This document shows, piece after piece, positions 7,839 through 16,124 of a stretch of 27,094 nt of DNA (the first letter of the stretch is position 1; every line of letters starts with the position of its first letter). The stretch comes from Oscillospiraceae bacterium (GTDB lineage Bacteria > Bacillota_A > Clostridia > Oscillospirales > Oscillospiraceae), in assembly GCA_021771675.1 (NCBI GenBank), contig JAETOP010000046.1:1-27094 (forward strand). Reading direction: 5' to 3'. The position numbers and the translations under genes are program-made. The notes under the pieces are model-generated. The model searched no databases. It saw only the letters and a list, made by a program, of their open reading frames with translations, and was not told the origin of the DNA.

Positions 7839-9743
7839 TTACTCAGCCTGATCCGGCTCCTGAGCCTGGGGGAGCTTGGGCTGACTTTCAGCATTGACAA
7901 AGCTCATCAGCTCCTCGCCGGTAATGGTCTCCTTCATCAGCAGGAATTCAGCAATCTCATCCAAAAGGGGCCGATGCTCCTGAAGGATTTTCAGGGCTTG
8001 GGCATAGGTCTGCTCCAGCAGCTCCTTGACCTCCTGATCCACCACGGCGGCAGTGGACTGGGCGCAGTCCATATAGGCCTGGCCATCCAGGTACTGGTGC
8101 TCCACTGAGGCGGTGGTCATCAGCCCCAGCTGCTTGCCCATGCCATATTGGCTGACCATGTTCCGTGCCAGCGCTGTGGCCCGCTGCAGGTCGTTGGCAG
8201 CGCCGGTGGTCTGGACACCAAACACCACCTGCTCCGCTGCCCGGCCGCCCACCAGGGTCCGCAGCTCTGTTTTCAGCTCCTCGGCGGTGTTCAGGAATTT
8301 CTCCTCCTCAGGCATCTGCATGGTGTAGCCCAAGGCGCCGGAGGTATGGGGCACAATGGTGATTTTGGACACAGGCTGGGCATGCTTTTCCAAGGCGGCA
8401 ATCAGAGCGTGGCCCACCTCGTGGTAGGATACCAGCCGCTTTTCCGTATCGGTCATGACGGTGTGTTTCTTTTCTGTACCAGCGATGACCGTCTCAAAGG
8501 AGACCATCAAGTCCTCCTGGTTCACGGTCTGCCGCCCCAGGCGAACGGCCCGAAGTGCAGCCTCGTTGACCAGGTTGGCCAGGTCAGCACCCACGGCACC
8601 GGCGGTGGCCTGGGCGATCTTCTTCAAATCCACATCCTCGCTGAGCTTGATTTTCCGAGTGTGTACCTTTAAGGTATCCAGGCGGCCCTGGAGATTGGGC
8701 CGGTCAACTATAATCCGCCGGTCAAACCGACCGGGACGGAGCAAAGCCTTGTCCAGAATCTCCGGACGGTTGGTGGCCGCCAGGCACACAATGCCCTTGG
8801 AGGGCTCAAAGCCATCGATCTCGTTGAGCAGCTGGTTCAGCGTCTGCTCCTGCTCGGAGTTGTTGCCGTACCGATTGTCCCGGGAACGGCCGACAGCATC
8901 AATCTCATCAATAAAGATGATGCACGGCGCCACCTTGGCCGCCTGCTGGAACAAATCCCGCACCCGGCTGGCGCCCATGCCCACGAACATCTCTACAAAA
9001 TCGGAGCCGGAAATGGAGAAGAAGGGCACTCCCGCCTCCCCTGCCACCGCCTTGGCAAGCAGCGTCTTACCGGTGCCGGGAGAACCCACCAGCAGTGCTC
9101 CCTTGGGCAGCTTTGCGCCGATGTCGGTGTATTTCTGGGGGTTGTGAAGGAAATCGATGATCTCCGCCAGGGATTCCTTGGCCTCATCCTGACCGGCAAC
9201 ATCCTTGAAGGTAACGCCGGTCTGCTTTTCCATATACATCTTGGCCTTGCTCTTGCCGAAGCCGCCCATCATCCCGTCGCCGGTCATGCGCTTTGTAAGC
9301 ATCCGCATGAACACAAACAAAATGGCAAAGGTAATGCAGTAGGACAGAATCATCATCACAATGGAATTATCCTCTGTGATGGGGGACGTGACCTTCACGC
9401 CCATGTCTTCCAGCTGCCGGGAAAGCTCCAGAAGATTGCCGCCGCTGGGCAGACCAGTGTAGCAGGCCTTCTGCCGTGCGGGGTCCTTTGCGGCCTCCTC
9501 ACGGGTCAGGTAGATCACCCGGTCATAGTGGAACTCCACCTCTGACAGGTTTCCCTCCTCCATGGCTTCCAGGAAATCACTGACGCTGGTCTGGGTATAC
9601 TGGCTGTTGGATATATTGCCATAAATCCAGCTGATCAGCAGCACCAGAGCCAACGTGACGATTAAGGCCGTCCAAATGCTTCCCTTTGGCATATTGTCCA
9701 GGGGATTTTTACTGTTTTTGGGATCATTTGATTCAGAATTCAT
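7839..9743 (-). CDS. ftsH: ATP-dependent zinc metalloprotease FtsH
   Basis: This is a 634-residue membrane-anchored AAA+ protease for quality control of membrane and regulatory proteins. Two membrane spans (about 23-41 and 126-148) flank an extracytoplasmic domain. The AAA+ module follows, with Walker A GSPGTGKT (220-227), pore motif MFVG, Walker B IIFIDEID (275-282), and the second region of homology [19 protein letters not shown]. The protease has zinc motif HEVGH (441-445; Val where most FtsH have Ala) and the third ligand Asp518 in GAANDLQ. ATG has GGGAGG 10 nt upstream. It is monocistronic with its own promoter and terminator. Length and all key residues match the family. Confidence 0.97.
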   Translation of the reverse strand: MNSESNDPKNSKNPLDNMPKGSIWTALIVTLALVLLISWIYGNISNSQYTQTSVSDFLEAMEEGNLSEVEFHYDRVIYLTREEAAKDPARQKACYTGLPSGGNLLELSRQLEDMGVKVTSPITEDNSIVMMILSYCITFAILFVFMRMLTKRMTGDGMMGGFGKSKAKMYMEKQTGVTFKDVAGQDEAKESLAEIIDFLHNPQKYTDIGAKLPKGALLVGSPGTGKTLLAKAVAGEAGVPFFSISGSDFVEMFVGMGASRVRDLFQQAAKVAPCIIFIDEIDAVGRSRDNRYGNNSEQEQTLNQLLNEIDGFEPSKGIVCLAATNRPEILDKALLRPGRFDRRIIVDRPNLQGRLDTLKVHTRKIKLSEDVDLKKIAQATAGAVGADLANLVNEAALRAVRLGRQTVNQEDLMVSFETVIAGTEKKHTVMTDTEKRLVSYHEVGHALIAALEKHAQPVSKITIVPHTSGALGYTMQMPEEEKFLNTAEELKTELRTLVGGRAAEQVVFGVQTTGAANDLQRATALARNMVSQYGMGKQLGLMTTASVEHQYLDGQAYMDCAQSTAAVVDQEVKELLEQTYAQALKILQEHRPLLDEIAEFLLMKETITGEELMSFVNAESQPKLPQAQEPDQAE

Positions 9744-9787
9744 ATGCGTATCGCCTCCCGGGGCATTTTTTCATTTTACGTGGGGCT

Positions 9788-9816
9788 ATCATAACACATT
9801 TTTTCTGATTCGGCAA
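9788..9816 (-). promoter_or_regulatory. Sigma-A-type promoter of ftsH
   Basis: On the minus strand, TTGCCG (9811-9816) and TATGAT (9788-9793) are 17 bp apart. The -10 is preceded by TGT, an extended -10 feature. The start site is about 40 nt before the ftsH ATG. Confidence 0.65.
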
Positions 9817-9895
9817 TGAATGATTCTGATTTTCCCGGTAAATTTTCTGTAAATAAGTGGCTCCCCCTGGGATTTTTTCCATCAGAAAATAGCTA

Positions 9896-9924
9896 TTGTA
9901 AATCCGGTGCAAATCTGATATAAT
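9896..9924 (+). promoter_or_regulatory. Sigma-A-type promoter of the rlmB operon
   Basis: TTGTAA (9896-9901) and a perfect TATAAT (9919-9924) are separated by 17 bp. The start site should be near 9931, about 40 nt before the rlmB ATG. It is divergent from the ftsH promoter. Confidence 0.75.
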
Positions 9925-9970
9925 GGCATGGATTATAGATTTTTCTATCTTTCTGAACGGAGGATTCCAT

Positions 9971-10753
9971 ATGAAAGAACCAAAACGCCGCACTGCGCCC
10001 CTTCCCCCGGCGGAAGAGACAGAGGGCCAGCTGGAGGGCCGGAACGCCCTGCAGGAGGCTCTGAAAAGCGGCCGCACAGTGGATAAGGTGTTTATCGCCT
10101 CCGGAGACACCGACCGGGGCTTACAGAGGCTTGCCGCCCAGGCCAAGGAGGCCGGCGCCGTGGTGGTGCCGGTGGACAGGAGAAAGCTGGACGCCATGTC
10201 CTTCACCCACGCCCATCAGGGCGTGATTGCTCTGGCCGCCGCCCATGTCTACTATTCCATTGACGATATACTGGAAGAAGCAGCCTCCCGGGGAGAAGCG
10301 CCTCTGATCGTGATCTGTGACGAATTATCCGATCCCCACAACCTGGGGGCGATCCTTCGCAGCGCCGAGTGCGCCGGGGCTCACGGCGTCATCATCCCCA
10401 AGCGCCGCAGCGTGGGCCTCACCGCCACCGTGGCCAAAGCCTCCGCCGGTGCGGTGGAATACATGAAGGTGGCCCGGGTGACCAATATCAGCGCCGCCAT
10501 GACCGAGCTAAAGCAGAAGGGCGTGTGGGTCTTCGGCACCGCTGCCGAGGGCTCCATCCCCATGTACAAGGCCGACCTTACCGTCCCCGCCGCCCTGGTC
10601 ATCGGAAACGAGGGCGTGGGCATGAGCCAGCTGGTACAGAGAAACTGCGATGTGACGGTAAACATTCCCATGAAGGGGCGCATCAGCTCCCTCAACGCCT
10701 CTGCCGCCGCCTCCATTTTGCTCTATGAGGCCCTGCGCCAGCGGCTGGGCTAA
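9971..10753 (+). CDS. rlmB: 23S rRNA (guanosine-2'-O-)-methyltransferase RlmB / TrmH-family SpoU methyltransferase
   Basis: This is a 260-residue SPOUT enzyme that should methylate a ribose 2'-OH in 23S rRNA using S-adenosylmethionine. An N-terminal RNA-binding domain (about 20-95, starting LEGRNALQEAL) precedes the knotted catalytic domain. Its three motifs are intact: DPHNLGAILRSAE (121-133, with Asn124 and Arg130), VIGNEGVGM (210-218), and IPMKGRISSLNASAAASILL (232-251). The start at 9971 is chosen because GGAGG lies 7 nt upstream; an in-frame ATG at 9923 falls in the -10 box. It is followed after 15 nt by the P-type-ATPase-like gene, in the same operon. The exact rRNA target is by family analogy. 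Confidence 0.92.
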   Translation: MKEPKRRTAPLPPAEETEGQLEGRNALQEALKSGRTVDKVFIASGDTDRGLQRLAAQAKEAGAVVVPVDRRKLDAMSFTHAHQGVIALAAAHVYYSIDDILEEAASRGEAPLIVICDELSDPHNLGAILRSAECAGAHGVIIPKRRSVGLTATVAKASAGAVEYMKVARVTNISAAMTELKQKGVWVFGTAAEGSIPMYKADLTVPAALVIGNEGVGMSQLVQRNCDVTVNIPMKGRISSLNASAAASILLYEALRQRLG

Positions 10754-10768
10754 CCGGGAGGAAATAAT

Positions 10769-12937
10769 ATGGACAATGAAAAAGACATGCAGGATTTCAA
10801 CTTGGAAGACATTATGCGCCAGCTTCAGGAGCTTCCCCAGGAGCAGACCCATGAAGAGACTGACGCTCCGGTTTCTGCCCCGGTGAGCGAACCGGAAACT
10901 GTGCCAGAGGAAGGAGGAGAGGCTCCACTGTTCTCCGAAAGCGCTCTGGACGCTCTGGAGCAGGCCCAGCAGGCCTTCTCCCAGGCTGCCCAGGAACCGG
11001 CAGAAATCCAGGAAGAAGCCACAGCCGTGATTGCGGAGGCTGCCGGGCTCCAGGAGGATTCCGTGGATTTGGACACAGCACCCACTCAGGTTTTTGTGTT
11101 CTCCCAGGAAGAAGAGGTTCAGACCGATGCCTTGGATCAGCAGACCCGACACTTTGATCTGGAAACCGCCCCTTCCAACCTTTCCCAGGAACCGGAAGAA
11201 CCCACCACCCGGGTGGAAAATCCCGGTCATGCAGCCCCCCCTCAGCCTGACCAGGGCCCCAAAACCATTCCCCTGAATCGGAGCGCCAAGCTCCGGGAAT
11301 TGAAGCGGAAGCTGGTGGCCGGGCCGGAAAAGCGGTACTATGCCCTCAGTGAGCAGGGAATTGGCAGATTTCAGATTGCCATGATTTTGAATCTCATCAT
11401 CCTTTTGCTCTGCGGCGTGGCCATTTTCCTTCACACCAAGGGAATGATTCCCGCCAGCCGCTCCAAGCTTATGATTTACAGCCAGGTACTGGCACTGATG
11501 GTCTCCGGCCTGCTGGGCTGCGGACTGATGCTCGATGGCCTCGGCGACCTGTTCCATCTGCGCTACTCCCTGAATACCACGCTGGCTGTCTCCTTCATCG
11601 CCTGTATGGCGGATGCCTGGTTCTGCCTGGATGAACAGCGGGTGCCCTACTGCGCCGCCTTCGTGCTGGAAATGTCCATGGCCATGCTGGCCTCCTACCA
11701 CAAGCGGACAACGGAGATCGCCCAGCTGGACACCATGCGTAAGGCTACCAACCTTGTTAGTCTGGTGAAGGAGCCCCAGTTCTATGAAAAGCGGGCAGGC
11801 ATTCTCCGGGGACAGGGCGATGTGGAGGACTTCATGGAAACCTATTCCCGCCCCTCCACTCCGGAGATTGTGCAGCGGGTATACGCCTTTGTGGCTCTGC
11901 TGGCCTGCATCGGCATTGCAGCCCTCACCGGAATCCTCCACGGTGCCAGCATGGCGGTAAAGATTTTCTCCACCGCCCTCCTGGTCTCGGTGCCCGCCGG
12001 TTACTTTGTGGCCCTGACCCGGCCCGCCGCTCTGCTGGAACGGCGGCTGCACATGGTTGGTGCGGTAATCTGCGGCTGGCAGGGTGTGAAGAAGCTCTGC
12101 GGCCGGGCTGTGGTTCCCCTTCGGGACAAGGATTTGTTCCCCCGGGGCTCCACCAAGCTCAACGGCATTAAATTTTACTCCGACCGCCCCTCTGCCCAAG
12201 TGGTGTCCTACGCCGCTTCCCTGATCTTTGAGGCCGGAGGCGGATTGGTTCCTCTGTTCCGCAATCTGCTGGCCAGCCGCAGTGCCACGGAATATCCCGT
12301 GGAAAATTTCAGGGATTATGGCCGGGGCGGCATCGGCGGCGAGGTGAACGGCGAGCCTGTTTTGCTGGGCAGCCTGGAATTTTTGGAGGAAATGGGGGTA
12401 GAAGTTCCCCCGGGAACCATGGTCAGCCAGGCAGTCTGCGTGTCCATTGACGGCCAGCTGGTGGCTGTTATCGCCATTTCCTACGCCAAGATGCGTTCCG
12501 CCGCAGCGGGCATCGTCTCTCTGTGCGGCTGTAGAAAGCTGAAAACATTGCTGCTGGCCGGCGACTTCATGATGACTGACAGCTTCATCCGCAATAAATT
12601 CTCCATCCGCACCCGGCGGCTGATATTGCCTTCCAAGGAGGTTCGAGCCGAGCTGGCCCAGAGAAAGGCCGACCCCGAGGCGGATGTGCTGGCCCTGGTG
12701 ACCCGGGATGACCTGGTTTCCACCGCCTACGCCATCACCGGCTCCATGTCCCTGCGCACCGCCTGCCGGGTAGGCAGCTTCATCGGCATTATCGGCGGCA
12801 TTACCGGCATTGTAATCATGCTGGCCCTGTCCTATCTGGGCGCTACGGAACTGCTGAGTCCCGCAAGAGTGATTCTGTATCAGCTGGTGTGGATGGTTCC
12901 CAGTCTCCTGGCCACCGAATGGACCAGAGTGGTTTGA
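10769..12937 (+). CDS. P1B-type ATPase-like membrane protein lacking catalytic motifs (predicted pseudoenzyme)
   Basis: This 722-residue protein has an acidic, Gln/Glu/Pro-rich, probably disordered N-terminus (1-165), then eight predicted membrane spans (about 201-222, 232-256, 268-286, 292-309, 370-390, 393-417, 667-689, 697-715). That is the two-plus-two-plus-two-plus-two layout of P1B metal ATPases. The soluble part between spans 6 and 7 has an N-domain-like stretch (YGRGGIGGEVNGEPVLLGS, 517-535) and P-domain-like stretches (VAVIAISYAKMRSAA; LLLAGDFMMTD, 595-604). The usual CPC in span 6 is VPA (408-410), DKTGT is absent, there is no GDGxND, and no TGES-bearing actuator domain fits between spans 4 and 5. 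GGAGG precedes the ATG, 15 nt after rlmB. Homology is inferred from pattern; no function is assigned. Confidence 0.7.
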   Translation: MDNEKDMQDFNLEDIMRQLQELPQEQTHEETDAPVSAPVSEPETVPEEGGEAPLFSESALDALEQAQQAFSQAAQEPAEIQEEATAVIAEAAGLQEDSVDLDTAPTQVFVFSQEEEVQTDALDQQTRHFDLETAPSNLSQEPEEPTTRVENPGHAAPPQPDQGPKTIPLNRSAKLRELKRKLVAGPEKRYYALSEQGIGRFQIAMILNLIILLLCGVAIFLHTKGMIPASRSKLMIYSQVLALMVSGLLGCGLMLDGLGDLFHLRYSLNTTLAVSFIACMADAWFCLDEQRVPYCAAFVLEMSMAMLASYHKRTTEIAQLDTMRKATNLVSLVKEPQFYEKRAGILRGQGDVEDFMETYSRPSTPEIVQRVYAFVALLACIGIAALTGILHGASMAVKIFSTALLVSVPAGYFVALTRPAALLERRLHMVGAVICGWQGVKKLCGRAVVPLRDKDLFPRGSTKLNGIKFYSDRPSAQVVSYAASLIFEAGGGLVPLFRNLLASRSATEYPVENFRDYGRGGIGGEVNGEPVLLGSLEFLEEMGVEVPPGTMVSQAVCVSIDGQLVAVIAISYAKMRSAAAGIVSLCGCRKLKTLLLAGDFMMTDSFIRNKFSIRTRRLILPSKEVRAELAQRKADPEADVLALVTRDDLVSTAYAITGSMSLRTACRVGSFIGIIGGITGIVIMLALSYLGATELLSPARVILYQLVWMVPSLLATEWTRVV

Positions 12938-12950
12938 TATTTATACTTTT

Positions 12951-12973
12951 CCCCCGGGGCGTTGCCCCGGGGG
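12951..12973 (+). terminator. Rho-independent terminator of the rlmB operon
   Basis: A perfect 10-bp GC stem (CCCCCGGGGC, loop GTT, GCCCCGGGGG) is followed by ATTTTG on the plus strand, 13 nt past the stop of the ATPase-like gene. It faces the terminator of the leftward lacI-type operon. Confidence 0.8.
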
Positions 12974-12989
12974 ATTTTGTGCAGCTTCC

Positions 12990-13022
12990 AAAAAACTCCT
13001 GCCAGATGATCCGGCAGGAGTT
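12990..13022 (-). terminator. Rho-independent terminator of the ABC/esterase/LacI operon
   Basis: On the minus strand, a 10-bp stem (AACTCCTGCC with GGCAGGAGTT; 9-nt loop) just past the regulator stop runs into TTTTTTGG. It marks the end of the long leftward operon that starts near 21.7 kb. Confidence 0.85.
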
Positions 13023-13028
13023 TCGCTT

Positions 13029-14063
13029 CTACAGCATTTGCCGTTTGGATCGAATGTTCTCCGCAATGACGATCTCGTCATTGGAAAAGAAAGTTGTAAA
13101 GTGGGGTTTTTTCCCCCAGACCAGATACTGAAACAGCACATCCAGAGACATATCTGTCTGAACCCAAGGCTGATGGGTTATCACTGCGTCCACAGAACCG
13201 TCCAGCAGGTAGTTTTCCATCTCAGTGACCCGGTTGGTGGAAACCACATGCAGTGGATCTCCCCACTCCTTCACCGCCCGCATAGAGCCGAAGGTGCTCA
13301 CCACGTTCAGCACCAGCAAATCCAAATCCGGGTGCTGCTCCAGCATTTTCTTCACTGCGGAATAGGTACTCACATCATCCTCCTCGCAGACCATTCGGCT
13401 GACCACCTGGATTTCCGGGCTGGTCTCGGCCAAACGGTCGTCGATGCCCGCAATTCTCTGACCGTGCGCCTGGGCCGCCAGGCTTCCAGAGAGGATACCC
13501 ACCTTTCCCCTACCCCCCAGTACCATGCGGATGGCCCCCGCAATGGTTCGGCCATTACAGTAGTAGTCACAGCCCACATAGGCCAGCCGCCCGGTATTGG
13601 GCAGATCATGCTCATATGTGACCACTGCAATCTCCTCGTGAATCAGGGCATTAATTTTTTCCTCTACCTCCGGGTCACTCGTGGGTGTCAGCGCAATGCC
13701 GGAAACGCCTTCCTCTCGAAGCTCCTCCAGCACCCGCAGCAGCTCCGCCGGATTGCCCTCGCAATAATTTTTGGGAATCACAGTGACGCAGTACTCCGCA
13801 AACTCGGCAGATTTTCGCTCCATGGCCCGACTTACAGCAGAGTTATCCCGCAAGCGCTGGTTCATCACAAATCCGATTTTCAAATTCTTCTTCATCGTGG
13901 CCAGCCCACGGCCTGTGATGCTAGGGGTGTAGTTCAGCTTGTCCGCAATCAGGCGGATGCGTTCTGCCGTCCGGGGACTGACGCCCCCCCGGTTATTCAG
14001 CACCCGATCCACTGTTCCCCGGGATACATTTGCCATATTGGCAATATCCTTAATCGTTACCAC
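13029..14063 (-). CDS. LacI-family transcriptional regulator
   Basis: This 344-residue DNA-binding repressor has an N-terminal helix-turn-helix (VTIKDIANMANVSRGTVDRV, residues 2-21) and hinge (about 45-60). A periplasmic-binding-protein-like effector domain follows (about 61-330). I place the start at GTG 14063, because a GAGGTGA ribosome site lies 5 nt upstream and LacI proteins normally begin with M-x-TIKDIA; an ATG at 14084 lacks a good site. It is the last gene of the operon, 77 nt after the esterase stop, with a GGCCGG/CCGGCC hairpin in the gap (14093-14110). It probably controls its own operon and the divergent one through the dyads at 21606-22131. The effector is unknown, likely a sugar-like or imported compound. 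Confidence 0.9.
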   Translation of the reverse strand: MVTIKDIANMANVSRGTVDRVLNNRGGVSPRTAERIRLIADKLNYTPSITGRGLATMKKNLKIGFVMNQRLRDNSAVSRAMERKSAEFAEYCVTVIPKNYCEGNPAELLRVLEELREEGVSGIALTPTSDPEVEEKINALIHEEIAVVTYEHDLPNTGRLAYVGCDYYCNGRTIAGAIRMVLGGRGKVGILSGSLAAQAHGQRIAGIDDRLAETSPEIQVVSRMVCEEDDVSTYSAVKKMLEQHPDLDLLVLNVVSTFGSMRAVKEWGDPLHVVSTNRVTEMENYLLDGSVDAVITHQPWVQTDMSLDVLFQYLVWGKKPHFTTFFSNDEIVIAENIRSKRQML

Positions 14064-14140
14064 AGAGCTCACCTCAATTTCCATTTTATGGCGGCCGGCT
14101 GCCACCGGCCTGGAATCGCACTGTTGCAGCAAAGGAAAAA

Positions 14141-15220
14141 TCAGTCCCGAACCTGGTTCATCATCCAGGACATAATACCGTCCTCGTCGTGGTAGGTGGG
14201 TATCCAGCAGGTATGGTTCCAGCCAAACCGGGCCTCCAGGGGCATATCCGGGATAATGCCAATGCCGTACTTGGCCAAATCCTCCGGGGAGAACAGGGTC
14301 AGGTGAGCATCGTTGTTTCCCGCATCCCGCAGAGCAAGTACCGCATCCACCAGGTACTTATGACGGTAGAGCGTATGATCGATGTAAGAGGCAGCCACCC
14401 ATACCTTGGAATGGGTCAGGCCCCGCAGGATGTTGAAGGTCTCCGGGGTCATGGTGGGACACACCGGTACCGCAGCCGCAAACAAGTCCGAGCCCACATT
14501 CATGGCCCGCAGCGTACCGCCGCCGCCCATGGACAGGCCCGTAACATACACCCGGCGCCCATTGACCTTTCCCTGGGCAATCATGCCCCGGATGATGTCA
14601 CAAATCCGGGACAAGGTCTCCCGATCCCAGCCGGTCATGTTCCAGCTGTTGTAAAATGTCTGGCGTTTGAACGCTTCCAGCTGCTCCTTGGTAGGCTCCG
14701 GGCAGGTGGCCTGGGGCGCCAGCACGTAGCAGTCCGGGTATTTTTCCGCCAGAAAAGTGGGGCCAAAGCAGCCAACCAGCTGCTTCCAGTTATCCAGACC
14801 GCCCTCGCCGCCGCCGTGCAGGAAAAGGATCATGGGTCGTGGGCCCGCCCCCTTGGGCTCATACAGGCGGTAGCGGATGCCGTTTTCCTCCCCGGGCCGG
14901 AAATCATCCGCCCAAAGGGTCTTGGTAGCCACCGCCTGAGCGGCGGTAAAGGTTTCGTTCCCGATTTTTAATGTGTAGGGCGCCTGATAGGAAAAAGGCG
15001 CCGCATCGATGTGCAGTGTCCCCTCCTGCCAGGTCACGCTCTTGATCCCCTCGGCCATTCGTCCCGTCTGCATCGCCAGAAAGCAGTCGATGGAGGTATC
15101 CAGCAGATTTCCAGTGATGGAGATCTCTGCCTTGGTGACTGGCGTCCCACAGCGGAACTCAAAAGCATAAATTTCCTGGCCCTGGTTGCCCACTCGGGTA
15201 AAGACTGTCATGTCTTCCAT
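14141..15220 (-). CDS. Alpha/beta-hydrolase esterase with N-terminal Ig-like domain
   Basis: This is a 359-residue serine hydrolase. Residues 1-105 look like a beta-rich Ig-like domain, as in EstA-type bacterial esterases. The hydrolase domain follows, with oxyanion motif LFLHGGGEGG (132-141), nucleophile Ser230 in GLSMGGGG, likely acid Asp281 (YIDHTLY) and likely His336 (GWNHTCW). There is no signal peptide, so it acts inside the cell on something imported. ATG follows GGAGGAG, 4 nt after the stop of the preceding esterase-like gene. The family (PHB-depolymerase/prolyl-oligopeptidase-like esterases) includes carbohydrate and aromatic esterases; the substrate is not readable here. Confidence 0.82.
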   Translation of the reverse strand: MEDMTVFTRVGNQGQEIYAFEFRCGTPVTKAEISITGNLLDTSIDCFLAMQTGRMAEGIKSVTWQEGTLHIDAAPFSYQAPYTLKIGNETFTAAQAVATKTLWADDFRPGEENGIRYRLYEPKGAGPRPMILFLHGGGEGGLDNWKQLVGCFGPTFLAEKYPDCYVLAPQATCPEPTKEQLEAFKRQTFYNSWNMTGWDRETLSRICDIIRGMIAQGKVNGRRVYVTGLSMGGGGTLRAMNVGSDLFAAAVPVCPTMTPETFNILRGLTHSKVWVAASYIDHTLYRHKYLVDAVLALRDAGNNDAHLTLFSPEDLAKYGIGIIPDMPLEARFGWNHTCWIPTYHDEDGIMSWMMNQVRD

Positions 15221-15224
15221 CGGC

Positions 15225-16106
15225 TCACTCCTCCGGCAGGATGGGGCGGCGCTTCAGAGGCAACAGCCGATCCAGAGCGATTTCGATGTAGTCATTCCAC
15301 ATCCGGAAATCGTGGTCATAACCCTCCGCACAAATATATTCGATATTATAACCTAATTCTTTCAAAATTTCCACATCTTTCTCCACTCTCCAGCGAATAA
15401 ATTCTTCGCTGCCGCAGGCCAGAACGAAGTCGCACAGCTGATCACCCTGCTCCTTATGAGCCTTGGCGGCGGCATAGACGTCGAATTTAGAGCCGGGCAG
15501 AGCCTCCGGCTTGGGGAAGGTGGTGGTGTAGAGCTTGAAATTGTTCAGGAAGTGATCGGAGACCATTTCCTCTTGCAGCTTTGCAGTATCCAGGGTCATG
15601 CCGATGCCGCCGGAAATATCCACGCAGGTGTGGTACAAATCCGGCCGCAGGAGTGCCGCTCCCAGTACCGCATTACCGCCCATGGCGTAGCCCATAATGA
15701 AATTGTCTTCCCGCTTAGGGGAGGAAGCAAACAGGGTCTGTATCACCACGGGCAGCTCCTCGGTGAGGAAGGTATGGTAGCACACACCGTACTCGGTATC
15801 CAAGCCGAAGCTGTTGGAAATGTCCGGGGTAACCAGCATTACATGGTTGCGCTGGGCAAAGAGCTCCGCATTAGTATAGCGGTAGGTCAGAGAATCGTCA
15901 TCCCCGCCGCCGTGCACCAGATAGACCGTCTGAAATTTCATGCCAGGCACATAGGGCAGCTTCTTTCCGGTTCCGGGAACGGTGTGATGGTGCTCCCGCT
16001 TCTGGGATTCGTCGTAATAGCTGTAATTGTCGGTTGGATAAGCCACAGTGATGTCCACATAGTGGCCGATTGCCTGACTGCGATAGTTAAAGCGCAGCAA
16101 ACCCAT
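15225..16106 (-). CDS. Putative-esterase-family protein with Ala at the nucleophile position (predicted inactive)
   Basis: This 293-residue protein belongs to the esterase D / tributyrin-esterase-like family (PF00756 type). It is a clear paralogue of the protein at 23592-24452: both share the PGMKxQ..YL.HGG block, YxTFLTEELP and the KRED block before the elbow. Here the nucleophile elbow is GYAMGG (139-144), with Ala141 encoded by GCC where the paralogue has Ser in GLSMGS. The acidic position is Glu (CGSEEF) and His265 (YDHDFRMW) is kept. A serine-type mechanism therefore looks impossible. The frame is intact and has AAGGGAAG before the ATG, so it is not an ordinary decayed gene. It may bind rather than cleave a ligand. 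It lies between the ABC importer and an active-looking esterase. Confidence 0.8.
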   Translation of the reverse strand: MGLLRFNYRSQAIGHYVDITVAYPTDNYSYYDESQKREHHHTVPGTGKKLPYVPGMKFQTVYLVHGGGDDDSLTYRYTNAELFAQRNHVMLVTPDISNSFGLDTEYGVCYHTFLTEELPVVIQTLFASSPKREDNFIMGYAMGGNAVLGAALLRPDLYHTCVDISGGIGMTLDTAKLQEEMVSDHFLNNFKLYTTTFPKPEALPGSKFDVYAAAKAHKEQGDQLCDFVLACGSEEFIRWRVEKDVEILKELGYNIEYICAEGYDHDFRMWNDYIEIALDRLLPLKRRPILPEE

Positions 16107-16124
16107 AAGAATACACTTCCCTTC

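Noticed and set aside
9923..9970. Longer N-terminus for rlmB starting at 9923
   Set aside because: That ATG overlaps the -10 box, has no ribosome site, and the added residues do not fit the family.
10508..12199. Very long open frame on the minus strand opposite the ATPase-like gene
   Set aside because: It has no ribosome site or family motif, and the plus-strand gene has a clear start, membrane spans and P1B-like motifs. GC-rich DNA commonly leaves such antisense frames open.
14064..14132. Upstream starts for the LacI regulator
   Set aside because: They add residues not found in LacI proteins; the GTG at 14063 has a near-perfect ribosome site and gives the standard N-terminus.
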